DNA from: Chelydra serpentina
Taxonomy: Eukaryota > Chordata > Testudines > Chelydridae
Assembly: GCA_037349315.1 (NCBI GenBank)
Contig: JBAIAC010000006.1
Coordinates: 13,427,501-13,491,500, forward strand
DNA: 64,000 bases
Reading direction: 5' to 3'
Under the pieces are notes generated by a model. That model saw nothing but the letters and a program-made list of their open reading frames with translations, was not told where the DNA came from and did no database searches. The position numbers and the translations under genes were made by a program. Positions 22,291 through 35,289 of the stretch are shown piece after piece (the stretch's first letter is position 1; each line of letters opens with the position of its first letter).

Positions 22291-22399
22291 ATTTGGGGCC
22301 TAATCTTGTTGACTTTGGTTTTACCCTGTCACCTTTTCTCTGTCCCTTTCAGTTGGCGCAAAGCTCGGCGGAGCTGTGAAAGTCTGGTCAGATCAGGGA

Positions 22400-22464
22400 T
22401 TGTTATCAGAAAGGCCATTAGCCTATAAAAGATATTACCTCACCCACCTCTTCTCTCTAATTAG
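22400..22464 (+). mobile_element. 3' end of a second Penelope-like family
   Basis: 'ataaaagatattacctcacc' and 'cacctcttctctctaa' match the same block at about 63280-63325 (GGTCCAATAAAAGATATTACC). The copy is cut by the hAT element inserted at 22465. Confidence 0.5.
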
Positions 22465-23053
22465 CAGGGCCAATCAGAGGGGGGCACCAGGAGGGCACCA
22501 TTTGTTCTGGGCCTCAAGCTCAAAGTGGGCCTCAAATTTAGACACTTGTTAATTTTTTGGCATTTGATAAGTTTCACAACTTGTTTTTATGCGCATCACT
22601 CTCGGACCAAAATGTAACACACACTCTCGGCTTAGAGCTGAAAATTTAAGCAAATAAGAGATGTGATTTGGTAAAAGACATAATTTTTATTGTTAACGGG
22701 TATAGATTTTGTCATATTAAAGTGCTTAAAATGTTCATAAATATTAATAAAAATATATCGGTTCTGGTGGCACAAGATTAGACCACGATGAACGTGTCCT
22801 CTCAGATCAGCTGATTATATAAGCAAACCACTACTAGTGACTGGTGCTGGATCAAGTGCGTGTTGAAATGTAGAGAATTGTTACATTTTAGTGTCTTTAT
22901 CGTTTTACGTCTAGTTGACTAAGGAATTATTTATGTGTGAGAATTCCTCATTATTATCGTCATATGGTAGATAAAAGAAGTGACTGGTTGGTTGTCTGAG
23001 TACTAGCTTGGTAGCTTGGCCATCATCATCATAGGCTTTCATAGTCTTTAGGC

Positions 23054-23230
23054 TGGGGGGAGGGATAGCTCAGTGGTTTGAGCATTGGCCTGCTAAACCC
23101 AGCGTTGTGAGTTCAATCCTTGAGGGGGCCATTTAGGGATCTGGGGCAAAAATTGGGGATTGGTCCTGCTTTGAGCAGGGGGGTTGGACTAGATGACCTC
23201 CTAAGGTCCCTTCCAACCCTGATATTCTAT
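23054..23230 (+). mobile_element. tRNA-derived SINE (cryptodiran turtle type)
   Basis: The head 'agggatagctcagtggtttg' is a tRNA-like A box and 'gagttcaatccttgag' a B box. The tail 'ggttggactagatgacctcc' followed by 'ttccaaccctgatattctat' is the CR1-like 3' end used for LINE-driven retrotransposition. The flanks 'agtctttaggc' and 'gagtctaggcc' may be a decayed target duplication. This is one of the strongest indications of a turtle genome. Confidence 0.88.
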
Positions 23231-23633
23231 GAGTCTAGGCCCAGATTCAAGGTGAAAATTTGTGAGGACAATCTTGTACAGTGAGTTTCATGAGGACACA
23301 CGTTTGAAATTTTTGGACATTATCCCTCTGTCTGTATCCGTGTCTGTGTTTTCTATATATATATATGTCATCTCTTTGTCTTCCGCTCAGCCTGTTATAT
23401 TATACCTTGCGTGCTTGAGTTTTGATTCAGTAATAAGGATAATAACCCATCTGACTGTTTCATTTTGTGTTCTTAATTAGTATTCCTTCTTTTTAAGTCT
23501 TTTCAGCATGTGTGTACCATTCAGCATTTGTGTATAATGCTTACAGTAGAAGATTTCGAGTGTAGATAAGCTACTTATTTACAGCAGAATATTTCAAGTG
23601 TGGATAGGCTACCTATTGACCAGATAGATCACT

Positions 23634-26135
23634 ATGAAGAGGAGATTTGAAAGTGGTGCAAGCAAGAGACGGCGAAAACAACTGAATGAATCTACAGCTG
23701 AGAGCTCAAAGCCAATAACTTAATTTCTCAAACCACTGGAACACACACCTTACCCAACAAACAATGCTACAGATAATGAAAACTCCGCAACTGCAACAGG
23801 TGATATTTCAATGCCAATACCTGAACATGAGGACAGTAGTCAAGAAGGAGATGTGCCAACAGTAACAAATGCAGCAGAAAATCCTGTTTATGATCAAGAA
23901 ACTCAACAGCAACAGGAAGATGTAGATCTTACGCAGCAAGAGCAATTAATGAGTACTACAGGTTTGACTGTGACTAACATTGGAATTATTGACAAGAGCA
24001 ATGCTGCAAATTAGTTGTTTTGCAATTCCAAGTAACACTCCACGAGATGCTGATAATCATGCTTTCTCTACTCGTCTGCTGACAAAAACTCTTCCAAATG
24101 GTGAGACCTGCACTAGAGACTGGTTATGCTGGAATACGGAAAAACAATCTGTCTACTGTGCACCCTGCTTCATTTTGAACAAAAGTGCTGCAAATGCATC
24201 AGTTCTCTCTGATCAATCATGATGGAGCATCAACAGAGGTTGGAGGAAGTTGAAAGACCGAATACCATCACATGAGAGTTGAACGTCACACAAATAAAAC
24301 TATATTGCATGGAAATCAGCCAGTAGGGCAGCATCAGCTGAAAGTTCAGTTGAGAATTTACTCTTAACTGAACTCTCTACAGAAACTAATAACTGGAAAA
24401 AACTTCTTGAGCGCATCCTGAATGTCATCTTTTTTCTTTCTGAGTGGGGATTGGCTTTCTTTGGTTCCAGTCAACATATTGGTGATTGTGCAAATGGAAA
24501 CTTTCTAGGGATAGTTGAGCTCCTCAGCAAATATGACCCACTTTTATCAGAGCATGTTAAACGTGTTCAAGAATCACAAGAGAGTCAAAAGCGCTTGCAA
24601 GTCCATTATCTCTCCACATGCATACAAAACGAGTTTATTGAGCTCTGGGGGTCATTTGTACAAACAACAATTCTTGATGAGATTCGAAATGCCAAGTATT
24701 TTTCAATCATTGTTGATGCCACTCCAGATTGTTCTCACAAGGAACAGACTACTATGGTTATTCGATGTTAAGATTGTAGACAGCTCAACATTTTCAATTG
24801 AAGAAAGGTTTATTTAGTTTGATAATTTCAAGAGAAAAACTGGAAAAGAAATTGCTTCTCGGGTACTAGCAATTCTAGAAGGTTTTAAGTTAGATTTTCA
24901 AGTCTGCATTGGTCAAGCCTATGACAATGGATCTAATATGGCTGGGAAGTACAAAGGTGTACAAGCAGTTCTGCTTGAGCATAATTCAAACTGTATTTTC
25001 TCGAGTTGTGGAAACCACACGCTAACCCTTGTAGGTGTTGATTGTGCTGAATCATGCAAGGAGGCAATGACTTACTTTGGAACTGTGCAGCAAATGTACA
25101 ATCTCTTCAGTAGCAGTCCACAAAGGTGGGAAATTCTGAAGCAATATCTTCCTCTTTCACTACATGGGATGTCCAAAACTAGATAGTCTGCACGGATTGA
25201 TGGTGTTCAACCAGTTGCGCAGCATTTGAATTCAGTGAAAAAGGCTTTAAATGAGCTTGAATCTCTCAATCTCACTGCACAGGCTCAAACTGAACTTCAG
25301 TCTATTCAGAAGCACATGTCCAAATTTGAATGCATTCTGATGTCGTCTTTGTGGATGAAGCTACTTGCAATGATCCACCAAACTAATCTGGTAATTGAAG
25401 CACGCAATGCCACACTTGATGTTGAGTAGGATAACATTGAAAGTCTTATCCATGACATTCAACAGATTTGTGAACAATGGGATGTGATCCTAAATGGGAT
25501 GTGAGTCTAAATTAGTAGCACAGAATATTGGCGTTTCATCTGAGTTCTCCACCAATCACAACTTACCTACTGAATCCGATGCTGAGCAGCATTATAGGGT
25601 CAATGACTTCCTTGTCATCCTTGACTCTATTCAATCAGGTCTTACACATCAATTTGAGTCATTGCGACTAATTTGTACCCTTTTTGGGTTTCTTTGGCAG
25701 TTCAACAGACTGAGTAATGAAGATCTACTTTCTGCAGCTGAACAATTTCAGCAACAGTACAACAAAGAAATCTCAAAAGATCTCAGTGACGAGGTCATCT
25801 TCCTCAAACAAATATATTCCATGAACTTTAAACTGGATTGCAAGCCAAAGAAATTGCTTCAAGAAATACTTGAACTTGGACTCTCTGGGGTGTTTCCTAA
25901 TATCACAATTGCATTGTATATTTTTGTCAGTTTGCCTGCATCGGTGGCTTGAGGTGAACGCACCTTCAACGTGTTGAAGCAGGTAAAGAACTATCACCGT
26001 TCAACTTTGGGACAAGCGCATTTGAATGGGCTCGCCATGCTTAATATCAACTGTGACACTGCACGAAAGCTAAGTTTTTCCTCAATAATTAGTGCATTTG
26101 CACAGAAAAAGGCTAGAAAAGCATTTGTTAAATAA
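23634..26135 (+). pseudogene. Decayed hAT transposase (ZMYM-like)
   Basis: The reading frame starts MKRRFESGASKRRRKQLNES and ends with a TAA at 26133-26135, with AATAAA overlapping the stop. In order: a basic start; an acidic, Gln-rich region; a TTF/ZMYM-type zinc-binding block (RDWLCWNTEKQSVYCAPCFI, with the C-x2-C); a DDE-region stretch (YFSIIVDATPDCSHKEQTTM); and the hAT dimerisation end (SLPASVA then GERTFNVLKQVKNYHRST). Stops and frameshifts break it into at least six pieces (for example stops after residue 29, after SNAAN near 24014, near 24771, 25186, 25429 and 25952), so it makes no working transposase. Such families also gave rise to domesticated ZMYM genes, but nothing suggests domestication here. 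Confidence 0.88.
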
Positions 26136-27229
26136 AAATTTTTAAAATTATGTCTCACTCTTTTTTTGGCACCTTATTTTATTTTTATGTATTGTCATTT
26201 TAAAATTTTTATTATGGCTAGGGGCCTCAAAAGCTGGAAGTGGCCCGGGGCCTCTCTGGACCTCTGAAAGGGCCTGCTAATTAGCCCCTTCTGTCGGTTC
26301 TCTGACCATGGAACCAATCCTTCTATGGCTGAGGAGGAGCGTGTGCTCCCTCCCAGCAGCGGGGTGGTCCATGCACAACGGTGCTGAGTGAATTGGGCCT
26401 TTTGGCCAACAATTCTTTCTCGGGCTGATGTCAGAAATCCCCTGACAACTCATCTCCCACCTTGCAACTTACATCCCCGTTACCTCATGCCCCAGTTGCC
26501 CCCCTGACTGGTTTCCTCCCCACTGGCTTTGCTCTGTGAAGTGTGTGTGTGGAAGGGGGAGGGGAGTTGATACACATTGTATCTGAGCTGTCCAGCTTGT
26601 GTTATTTCTGTGCCTGCCTGGACTAGCTGCCTCACTCAGCTCTACTGGCTCTTCTCCCTCTTGAGGCTTTGTGTCAGGAGGGGTGCATGGCACCCTTTGC
26701 ATTAAAGGAGATGATCCCTTTACCCCTTCTGCTTGGGTTATGCTTGTAGCTCCTGTGGAGCTATTATAGTAAAACCTGCATCAATCTCCCAAGCCTGGCT
26801 CTGAGCTCCCCTGGTTGGTAAGAGGTGAGCACTGCATTCTGCACTCGGAAGAAGGGAGAGCTTTCCTTAGCAATGATCCTTCCAGCTGGGTACATCACTG
26901 GAGGAAATACCCTGTGTTCCTAGAAGAGCTAGTTTTTTTTTTTCTGGGGATGCACATAATTTGTCAGCAAAGCAGCCACTAAGTGATCTCCTAACACAAG
27001 GGGGGACCCAAAGTGTGATAACACACATTGCACAGGCTTCACACCTGGCTGGATTCATAGGACATTGCCTGTGCTGTGGAATAGCCTCAAGGCGCCTGCA
27101 CAAATGCAGAGCATGCCCCTGGGGGAGAGCAGCATTATGTTTTTTGTGGCGTGTCAAGATCTGCCTAGAATAGCATGGGAAATATCTGAGCAGCAACATC
27201 TTTTCTTTAAAAATAATAATTGTATAATA

Positions 27230-29013
27230 GGAAGGAGTCCTTGTGGCACCTTAGAGACTAACAAATTTATTAGGGCATAAGCTTTCGTGGGCTAGAACCC
27301 ACTTCATCAGATGCATGGAGTGGAAAATACAGGAGCAGGTATAAATACACAGCACATGAAAAGTTGGGAGTTGTTTTACCAAGCGGGAGGTCAGTCTAAT
27401 GCAGGGGTCTTAAACTTGCGGCCCATGGGCCGCATGCGGCCCGCAGAGCTCTTCCCTGCGGCCCGCCAAGATCCCTGCGCCCCCCGCCCCTCTACCTACC
27501 CCGTGGCACCACGAGCAGCTGTGTAAGGCACCAGGAAATTTTCCTGGTGCCCTGCACAGCTGTGTGCTGCTCCAGCCCCTGCTCTGCCCCAGCCCCGCCT
27601 CTTCCCGCCCTGCCCCCCAGCCCCTCTCCCCACTCCCCTGAAGTCTGCAGCCAGGCCGGACCCTGCACTCACCGGATGATAAGTGAAGTGACCTGGCCCC
27701 AGCCTGCTCCATTCCCCTGGCTCCCAGCCGCGCCGCTGGTGAGTGCTGGGGGGCGGATCCCCCCTCCCCCAAACCTGGGAGCCAGGGGAGCGGACCAGGC
27801 TGGGGCCCCAGTCCTCCGCGGGCGGGAGGGGGGGAGCTGGCCCCAGGCCTCCGGTGGGGGGGACAGGGGCTGGCCAGTTCCTGCGGGAAGTGACCCAGCC
27901 CCAGCCTGCTCCGTTCCCCCAGCTCCCAGGCTTGGTGGGAGGGGGGACCGCTCCTCTGCACTCACCGGTAGCAGGGCTGGGAGCCGGGGGAATGGAGCAG
28001 GCTGGGGCCGGGTAACTTCCCGCAGGAAGTGGCCAGCCTCCGTCCCCCCCCGGAGGCCTGGGGCCAGCCACCCCCTCCCCCCCGCTTCTCCCGTGGAGGC
28101 CTGGGGCCACCCTCCTCCTCGCTCCCCCCGTGGAGGCTTGGAGCCAGCCACCACCGCTCCCCCCGTGGAGGCCTGGAGCCCCACACAGCCCCCCGAGGGG
28201 GGGCTGCGTAGGGCACCAAAATAACTAGGGAAGGCCCTGCCCACACCCCTCCCGCACCCCAACTCCCTGCCCTGAGCCCCCTGCCACACTCTGCACCCTG
28301 ATCCCCTGCCACACCCCTCACCCCTCCTGCACCCCACTCCCTAATTCCCTGCCCTGAGCCCCCTGCCACACCCTGCACCCCAACCCCCTGCCACACCCCA
28401 CACCCCTCCTACACTCCCGAGGGCAGGGAGGTGGCAGAGTTGGGGTGAGGACTTCGGGGAAGGGGTTGGAATGGGGGCAGGAAAGAGGTGGGGCAGGAGC
28501 GGGGCCTCATGGAAGGGGTGGAGTGGGGGCAGGGCCAGGGGTGGGTGTCTGTGATGCGGCCCTCGGGCCAATGCCCTAGTCCTCATGCGGCCCTCGTGGT
28601 CATTTGAGTTTGAGACCCCTGGTCTAATGAGACAATTCAATTAACAGTAGGATACCAAGGCAGGAAAAGTCATTTTTGTAGTGGTAATGAGAGTGGCCCA
28701 TTTCAGACAGTTGACAAGAAGGTGTGAGTAACAGTAGGGGGAAATCAGTATGGGGGAAATTAGGTTTTGTAATGACCTAACCACTTCCAGTCTTTATTCA
28801 GGCCTAATTTGATGGTGTCCAGTTTGTACATTTAATTCCAGTTCTGCAGTTTCAAGTGCTGTGTGTTTATACCTGCTATTGTATTTTCCGCTTCATGCAT
28901 CTGATGTAGTGGGTTCTAGCCCACAAAAGCTTATGCCCTAATAAATTTGTTAGTCTCTAAGGTGCCACAAGGACTCCTACTTGTTTTTGCTGATACAGAC
29001 TAACTCTGAAACC
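27230..29013 (+). mobile_element. Penelope-like element with inverted 5' piece, split by a hAT
   Basis: The whole insertion is flanked by the 9-bp duplication TGTATAATA (27221-27229 and 29014-29022). The left part is inverted (27230-27330, 'ggagtccttgtggcacctta', 'agactaacaaatttattagg', 'gcataagctttcgtgggct'). The right part is forward (28630-29013), ending 'gatacagactaactctgaaa'. This partly inverted layout is typical of Penelope insertions. Both pieces carry the hammerhead-like core: the inverted copy has CUGAUGA and GAAA intact; the forward copy has CUGAUGU and AAAA. The hAT at 27402-28621 entered later. Confidence 0.75.
27402..28621. mobile_element. Non-autonomous GC-rich hAT with perfect 8-bp TSD
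   Basis: Element of 1,220 bp between perfect GTCTAATG copies (27394-27401 and 28622-28629). The ends are CAGGGGTCTTAAACT and, on the other strand, CAGGGGTCTCAAACT (14 of 15 identical). The interior is a GC-rich, degenerate tandem mosaic built from blocks such as 'ggcctggggccagccaccc' and 'ccctgccacaccccgcaccc'-like units. The long overlapping frames (27410-28396, both strands) come from this composition and are not genes. Confidence 0.9.
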
Positions 29014-29342
29014 TGTATAATAAGACTGCAGCTTTAACAAGGGAGGAGCCAGTTTCCATGGTAAATCAGTAACAACAGACTTAGCGGCCAATGTGTGCTG
29101 TGAGCTGGCAGATCTTCAGCGACATCTTTGAGAAATGCACTATGGTTTTGTCTGGTTTTCTTTATTTACCGAGTCACACTTTGTAACAGATTTCACTGAA
29201 CTCAGAGACTAACTACCTAGCAAACATCCCCAGCAGACTGTAATCAGTGATTGGTTTAGATTCAATTAATTGTGGATATTAATTTTCTTTCTTTCTTTTT
29301 GTCTCTCTGCCTTTCTTGTTTTGGCCGTCGATAAAATCTTGA

Positions 29343-29666
<324 letters not shown>

Positions 29667-29746
29667 TGAGTAGCCCATGTACATGCTGACAAAGTTATAG
29701 AAGATAGTGCTGTTCATTATTATTATATTACACTATACAGCATAGG

Positions 29747-29872
29747 TGTTGGAACTGGGGGTGCTGCCGCACCCCCTGGCTTGAAGTAGTTTCCATCGGT
29801 TACAGTTTGGTTCAATGACTCTCAGCACCCCCACTATACAAATTGTTCCAGCACCCCTGCTGTGCAGGCTGT
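29747..29872. mobile_element. Short MITE with TTGGAACTGGGGGTGCTG ends
   Basis: 'ggtgttggaactgggggtgc' at the left and 'tgttccagcacccctgctg' at the right are inverted repeats. The core 'tacagtttggttcaatgact' is shared with the repeat that hosts the hAT at 20178. Confidence 0.6.
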
Positions 29873-30589
29873 TAATGGGGTTATGCAGCGTATCGATAAT
29901 TACACTGAGAGGCTCTGATTCTGCTGTCCTCGCCCAAACAGACAAAATATTGAATTAAAAGGGAATTTTGCCTGTAAAAGAATTTGTGGGATTGGACCCC
30001 AAATGATCATTTCTTGTTTATATAAAGTTTGATTATTTTAAAGGGATAATGTGTAATTTTTACACACTGTGTGGATATATAAGGGCCCTGTTTCTTCCCT
30101 CACTTCAATTTCACACTGGAACAGCTGCATTGACTTGAGTGGAGTTATTCCTGATTTATACCTGTGTGAAAGGGGAATCAATGTGTAGACACAATTGGCA
30201 TTTAGGAAAAACAGGTTGAACATGGTAACTACACAGTGGTTTAAAATCCTCCCAGCTTTATTTTTCAAATCAGCAATGTAGGACCAGATCCTGCCTGGAG
30301 CTGACATTTTGTGTTTTAGCATCAGAACTATTTATTAAGGTTCAACCAGGTACAACCCCTAGAAGGCAGTGGGTGGAACTGTGTGGGTGTAACCAAGGAC
30401 TTAATTTTAAAAGAAAATGGTTTGTATGGGGGTCACTGAGAACTTAATTTAGCCTGCAGAATCTTTACAACAGGTGATAATGCATGAGAAGGAAAGAATC
30501 CAGCTTGACCCTGATATCCCAGGTTGAATTTCCAGGGCAATTAGTGAGGGGGAAACCCCGCCCCCCATCTTTTTACTTGCATGGGAACT

Positions 30590-30790
30590 GAAATCACCAG
30601 ACAGGATTAGACCCAAAGTCCATCTAGTCTAGTATTCTGTCTCTGACAGTGACCGGTACCAGATACTTCAGAGGAAGATGAAAGAACCTCTCAGTAGGCA
30701 GATGTGGGATAATCTGCCACCCACATTTGTCTCATGCTGATCTCTAATAGTTAGAGATTGGCTTCAACCCTGAACACATTTATTCACCAA
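30590..30790 (-). mobile_element. CR1 LINE 3'-end fragment
   Basis: 'gtccatctagtctagtattc', 'ctgtctctgacagtgaccgg' and 'cagtaggcagatgtgggata' form the known turtle CR1 3' region in reverse. Confidence 0.7.
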
Positions 30791-30963
30791 GTACATGTGG
30801 TCTGTAGGGCATTGAGACACAAGAAACAGACCATCTCAATACCATTCGAATCACTTTGCCATCCTTTGGGGGAGAGCCGCATTATAATGCGTTAACATTT
30901 TTAAAGAGATTGATTTCCTTGAGGATCCTACAGAAGGACAAATAAATTCTTATCTTATTCGGT

Positions 30964-31149
30964 AGAAGCAACAAAGGGTCCTGTGGCACCTTATAGACTA
31001 ACAGAGGTATTGAAGCATAAGCTTTCGTGGGTGAATACCCACTTCTTCGGTATTCACCCATGAAAGCTTATGCTTCATTAGTCTATAAGGTGCCACAGGA
31101 CCCTTTGTCGCTTCTACAGATCCAGACTAACACGGCTACCCCTCTGATA
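30964..31149. mobile_element. Palindromic Penelope-like insertion with perfect 15-bp TSD
   Basis: A 186-bp insert between perfect copies of CTTATCTTATTCGGT (30949-30963 and 31150-31164). It consists of an inverted and a forward copy of the same sequence. The arm 'agaagcaacaaagggtcctg' through 'gctttcgtgggtgaatacc' is mirrored by 'ggtattcacccatgaaagct' through 'aggaccctttgtcgcttct', leaving only about 10 bases between the arms. The forward arm continues 'cagatccagactaacacgg'. The left arm retains a hammerhead-like stem II and GAAA, but has CCGAAGA in place of CUGANGA. Confidence 0.82.
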
Positions 31150-31164
31150 CTTATCTTATTCGGT

Positions 31165-33270
31165 GACTTTTGTTGTTTAAATCATTATTAATTCATTTTT
31201 CATTGCCGCTGGACTTTCCCTTGAGATGTTGTTCGCAGAGGTGATGAAATGAAATACTACACATGCAGAATAAACAATTACCTTATTACGGGGGCTATGG
31301 GCCTGATCTAAAGCCCTTTGAAATCCAGGGAAAAGGCTTCCCTTGACTTCAGTGGCCCTTGGATCCGTGACCCTTGGCCCTTATAAAAGTTAGGAAGCTG
31401 GGGGAAGTGCCAACAAAGACTTACGCAAGGAGGGATAAGATTAAACTTATTTTAACTGGTGTGCACTAAAAATACACTGCACAAAAGCAGTGACGAGTTA
31501 GGGTTGCTCGAAGCACCCTTGATCCCACTTTATGTGATATCCCTTTGTAAGACTTGTAATGAGTTTTATCTCTGCCGGTAACTCCCTAATTACCTGCCTA
31601 AGAGCCTTACACATGATGTGCAGAGGGTGCCAGCTGGCAGTGACATTCATCAGTGCCTTCTCTAGTTTATGTAAGCGATGTCTACTCAGTGTGGCACTCT
31701 CTTCCCCTCTAGTGGTGGCTAGGCCAGCTAGACACTGCTACCTCCTTGGCTCAGAGAGCCTGGTCTTCTAGCTGAGGCAGTAGAGCCTTATGGATTAAAA
31801 TCCAGAGATCTGATCCCTGCTGCTGACGACCCACACTGGAGCATCAGCATTACAGTTACATTCTAAGCGCCTGATCCTGCAAGTTGCTGAGCATCTCCTG
31901 CAGTTACCTAGTGCCCTCAACGCCCATTAACGTCAGCAGGGATTGAGGGCACCCAGCACCTTGCAGGGGGGTGCTCAGCACCCTGCAGGAATGGGACCTA
32001 AATTAGAAGATGTGATGATATGAAACCCTGGGATTGGGGATAGCGGAGGAGGACAAGTGATGAAAGATTAAATGAAGGGTGGGAAACAAAGCGACATATC
32101 ACACTGTGGTAGGTTAATGATAGTTGGGTATAAAAGGTATGGGTTAAGTTATTGATATTGGCCAGTTCTCAGCTAATGTAAACTGGCATAGCTCCATTGA
32201 CTTCAATAGAGGCTCCGGTCCATTGTGTATTGTTCTGTGTCACAATAGTATACAAACTGCTAACCCCCTGCAACCGGCACACAAAATCTAAACACCATAC
32301 ATCCAGCTCTTCAAAGCGTTAACCTTAAATATAAAATGTACATTTTCCCTCAATATTTTTCACTGACCTGTATGAACAGTTTCACACTCTGTGCAGACCA
32401 GGGCTGTGCTTTGTATTCATGTCCGAACTCAGCCGAACTCCCTCTCCCTCAGCATTTCAGGGAAAGAAATCATGTGTAAGCATGGATGGAATACAAAGCT
32501 GAGAACAAGCTGGAAGGACAGGTTTTTGCACAGAAAAATCTATGTCTTTCCAACTCCCACCCAAGCCTCTCTCCCTCCCCAAACTAAAAAAATCTGAGTC
32601 AAATCCTGAGGTCTTTACTCTGTTCTTACTCAGCCTTCAGCTGGCAAAACTCCCTTTGGAATCAATGGAATAACGAGTAAGGACCTAAGTATTTATCTCT
32701 ATGCTAGATCCATATTTGGTAGGCTTCGCAGACTTGCACTTCTGTCCCCCATAACCTGTCTCCAATGTCTTTTTGCCTTTCTCATTGCCTTTCAGTGCCC
32801 TGTCTCCTCTCCATTTCTCTTTTTTCTCTGCCTCTCACTTGTCTGTCTTTGTGTAGCAGCATCTATCTGCACTGCTTTCTGGTCAGCCACTAGGGCACTC
32901 CAGGAATTGAGCGAAACTCTCTGCAGTTTCTTTCTTCCCAGGATCACAGCTGCAGAGGATATTGCTGAGAGATGTAGTTTTTTCTGTGATTGACTAATGT
33001 CACCTGGGATGGATGACGGCTCAGTGAAATATAAAGAGTTAATGACTACAGTACAGTGGTCGTGGCTAAATATTCTGCAGATGAGCAGGGTTCCCGACTG
33101 GGAGGCAAGTTAACATGGCACAGAGATGGTATATAAGGGCTATTGCGGGTGAATTCTGAACTTGGTGTTTTACTTATCTGTGCTGCAGTGTTTGTTATAC
33201 TGGGCTGATCAAAAACACGTGTATCTCTGGTTAAGGCCATAGAACGTGGGCGTCTTTTCAGCAGGTAAGT
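31165..33270. other. ANKRD66 intron 1 sequence without recognised features
   Basis: Largely unique-looking sequence between ANKRD66 exons 1 and 2. No conserved exon or clear transposon was recognised. Confidence 0.5.
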
Positions 33271-33276
33271 CTCAAA

Positions 33277-33596
33277 GGGTACGTTTACACAGCAGAAAAA
33301 AAAAATGCGTCAGCGAATTTTAGAGCTGCGAGCAACTGAGTCAGACTCACGGGGCTTGTGCTGTGAGGTTAAACAAAGCAGTGCAGTTGGTTGGACTTGG
33401 GCTGGAGCATGGACTCCAAGACCCTCCCTCCTTGCTGGGTTCCAGAGCCCAGGCTCCAGCCCAATTCTGAATGTCTCTGCTGCTATTTTTAGCCTCACAG
33501 CTGACCCAGGGCAGCCCCGGTCATTTATCCCTGTGTAGAGATACCCAGAGACTCTTTGCCGAGGGTTTTATTTTTGCTGTGTAGGTAGGTGTACCC
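33277..33596. mobile_element. MITE, TCTACACTGCA-ended family
   Basis: It starts 'gggtacgtttacacagcaga' and ends 'ctgtgtaggtaggtgtaccc', with 'ctggagcatggactccaaga' and 'gcccaggctccagcccaatt' as internal mirror blocks. It is the same family as 6852 and 35032. Confidence 0.65.
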
Positions 33597-34087
33597 TGAT
33601 TGGCTTATCCATCTCCCAGGCCATGAGGTCTGGACAAAGAGACTGTGGATCTGGTTATTTTTAAACATGTATTAAAAATATAGATTTTAATGATGCTCAT
33701 GTGAGTCCCTAATGATTTTTTAAAAATATCCATGTCCTAACAAGAAAATCACAGGACTCCGATTTGCAAGTGCTAGAAATGCGGCAACGGCCAATCCACA
33801 GCCATAAACCCATGGCCATCCTGGTCCCCAGCTTGACACTGCATTCATAGTGGATGACGTCCAGCTGCTGAGATCTGAATTCCTGTCGCCCAGATGCTCG
33901 AGGACAAGCTCCGCCTAACTAGAGGGAGTATGGAATATATCGTATACCATATGTGTGGCTATGGACCTCAGTACCATTGTCTGGCTGGTAGGTCAGACCT
34001 AATCGGCTGATTGTGGCTATTTTCTGTCTCCAGAGGGTAGAAGACCTAACACTAGTTCAGCTAGCCGAGCATCGGCACAAGCAGTAG

Positions 34088-34486
<399 letters not shown>

Positions 34487-35031
34487 TGAGTATTGACAAG
34501 AGTTCTGCAAACAGCCGCAGTAAATGAAGTGGAAGCCAGCGAAGGTGAAATTCACTCCTATAGAGCGCCAGCACAATGGCCTATGCACGACTTGCATTTC
34601 AACCTAAACCCTGTGCAAGCCCTAGGGTTTAAGTGGCATATAAATGTGCTTAGACCTTCTGTTGGGCTTCTGCACAGGGGTGAGCAAATGAAAAGACCTG
34701 TGTTGATTTCAGTGAATCCACTGAGCAAATTATCTTAAGTGGCTTGCTGCCACTGAACAACACTTCATCATTTCCCACCTTGTCAGAGTATTCTGGCTAT
34801 AGGTCCAGGTTTCCAAAAGAGTTAAGCACCCAGGAGCAACCCTTAAGGCACATAAATAAGTGGCTTGAATTTTAAATGTTCTATGACAATTTAAGCTCTG
34901 AAATGAAGTGGCCAGATTTTCAAGAGCGAATAAACAGGAGCTTCTGGATACCGAGCCCTTGTGAAAATCTGGCCGCTTCACAGAGGTGCTTACAGGGGAG
35001 CTGAGCTCTTCAGCAAACTATGGGTATGTTT

Positions 35032-35283
35032 CCACTGCAATAAAACACCCGCGGCTGGCCTGTGTCAGCTGATGTGGGCTTGCGGGGCAATTAAATTGCA
35101 GTGTAGATGTCCGGGCTCATGCTGGAGCCCACAGTCTGGGATCCCGGGAGAGGGAGGATCCCAAAGTCCGGTTTCCTGGCTGAGTCCAAATGTCTGCTCT
35201 GCAATTGTATAGCCCCGCAGCCTGAGCCTGCATCAGCTGACACAGGTCAGCTGTGGGTGCTTTATTGCAGTGTAGACGTATCC
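35032..35283. mobile_element. MITE, TCTACACTGCA-ended family
   Basis: It starts 'gggtatgtttccactgcaat' and ends 'attgcagtgtagacgtatcc', giving inverted ends of about 20 bp flanked by CTA and GTA. The central 'ctggagcccacagtctggga' is family-typical. Confidence 0.7.
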
Positions 35284-35289
35284 GTAGTT

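Larger units (their letters stand above)
22465..26276 (+). mobile_element. Full-length hAT transposon, 3.8 kb, with perfect TSD
   Basis: Element of 3,812 bp flanked by the perfect 8-bp duplication CTAATTAG (22457-22464 and 26277-26284). The ends are CAGGGCCAATCAGAGG and, on the other strand, CAGGCCCTTTCAGAGG (13 of 16 identical). It encodes the decayed transposase at 23634-26135 on the plus strand. A tRNA-derived SINE is inserted in its 5' part (23054-23230). The 8-bp duplication, CAGG ends and C-terminal dimerisation motif together make the hAT call firm. Confidence 0.92.

Noticed and set aside
27410..28396. Pro/Gly-rich frames of 140-225 codons on both strands
   Set aside because: They lie wholly inside the GC-rich non-autonomous hAT element at 27402-28621.
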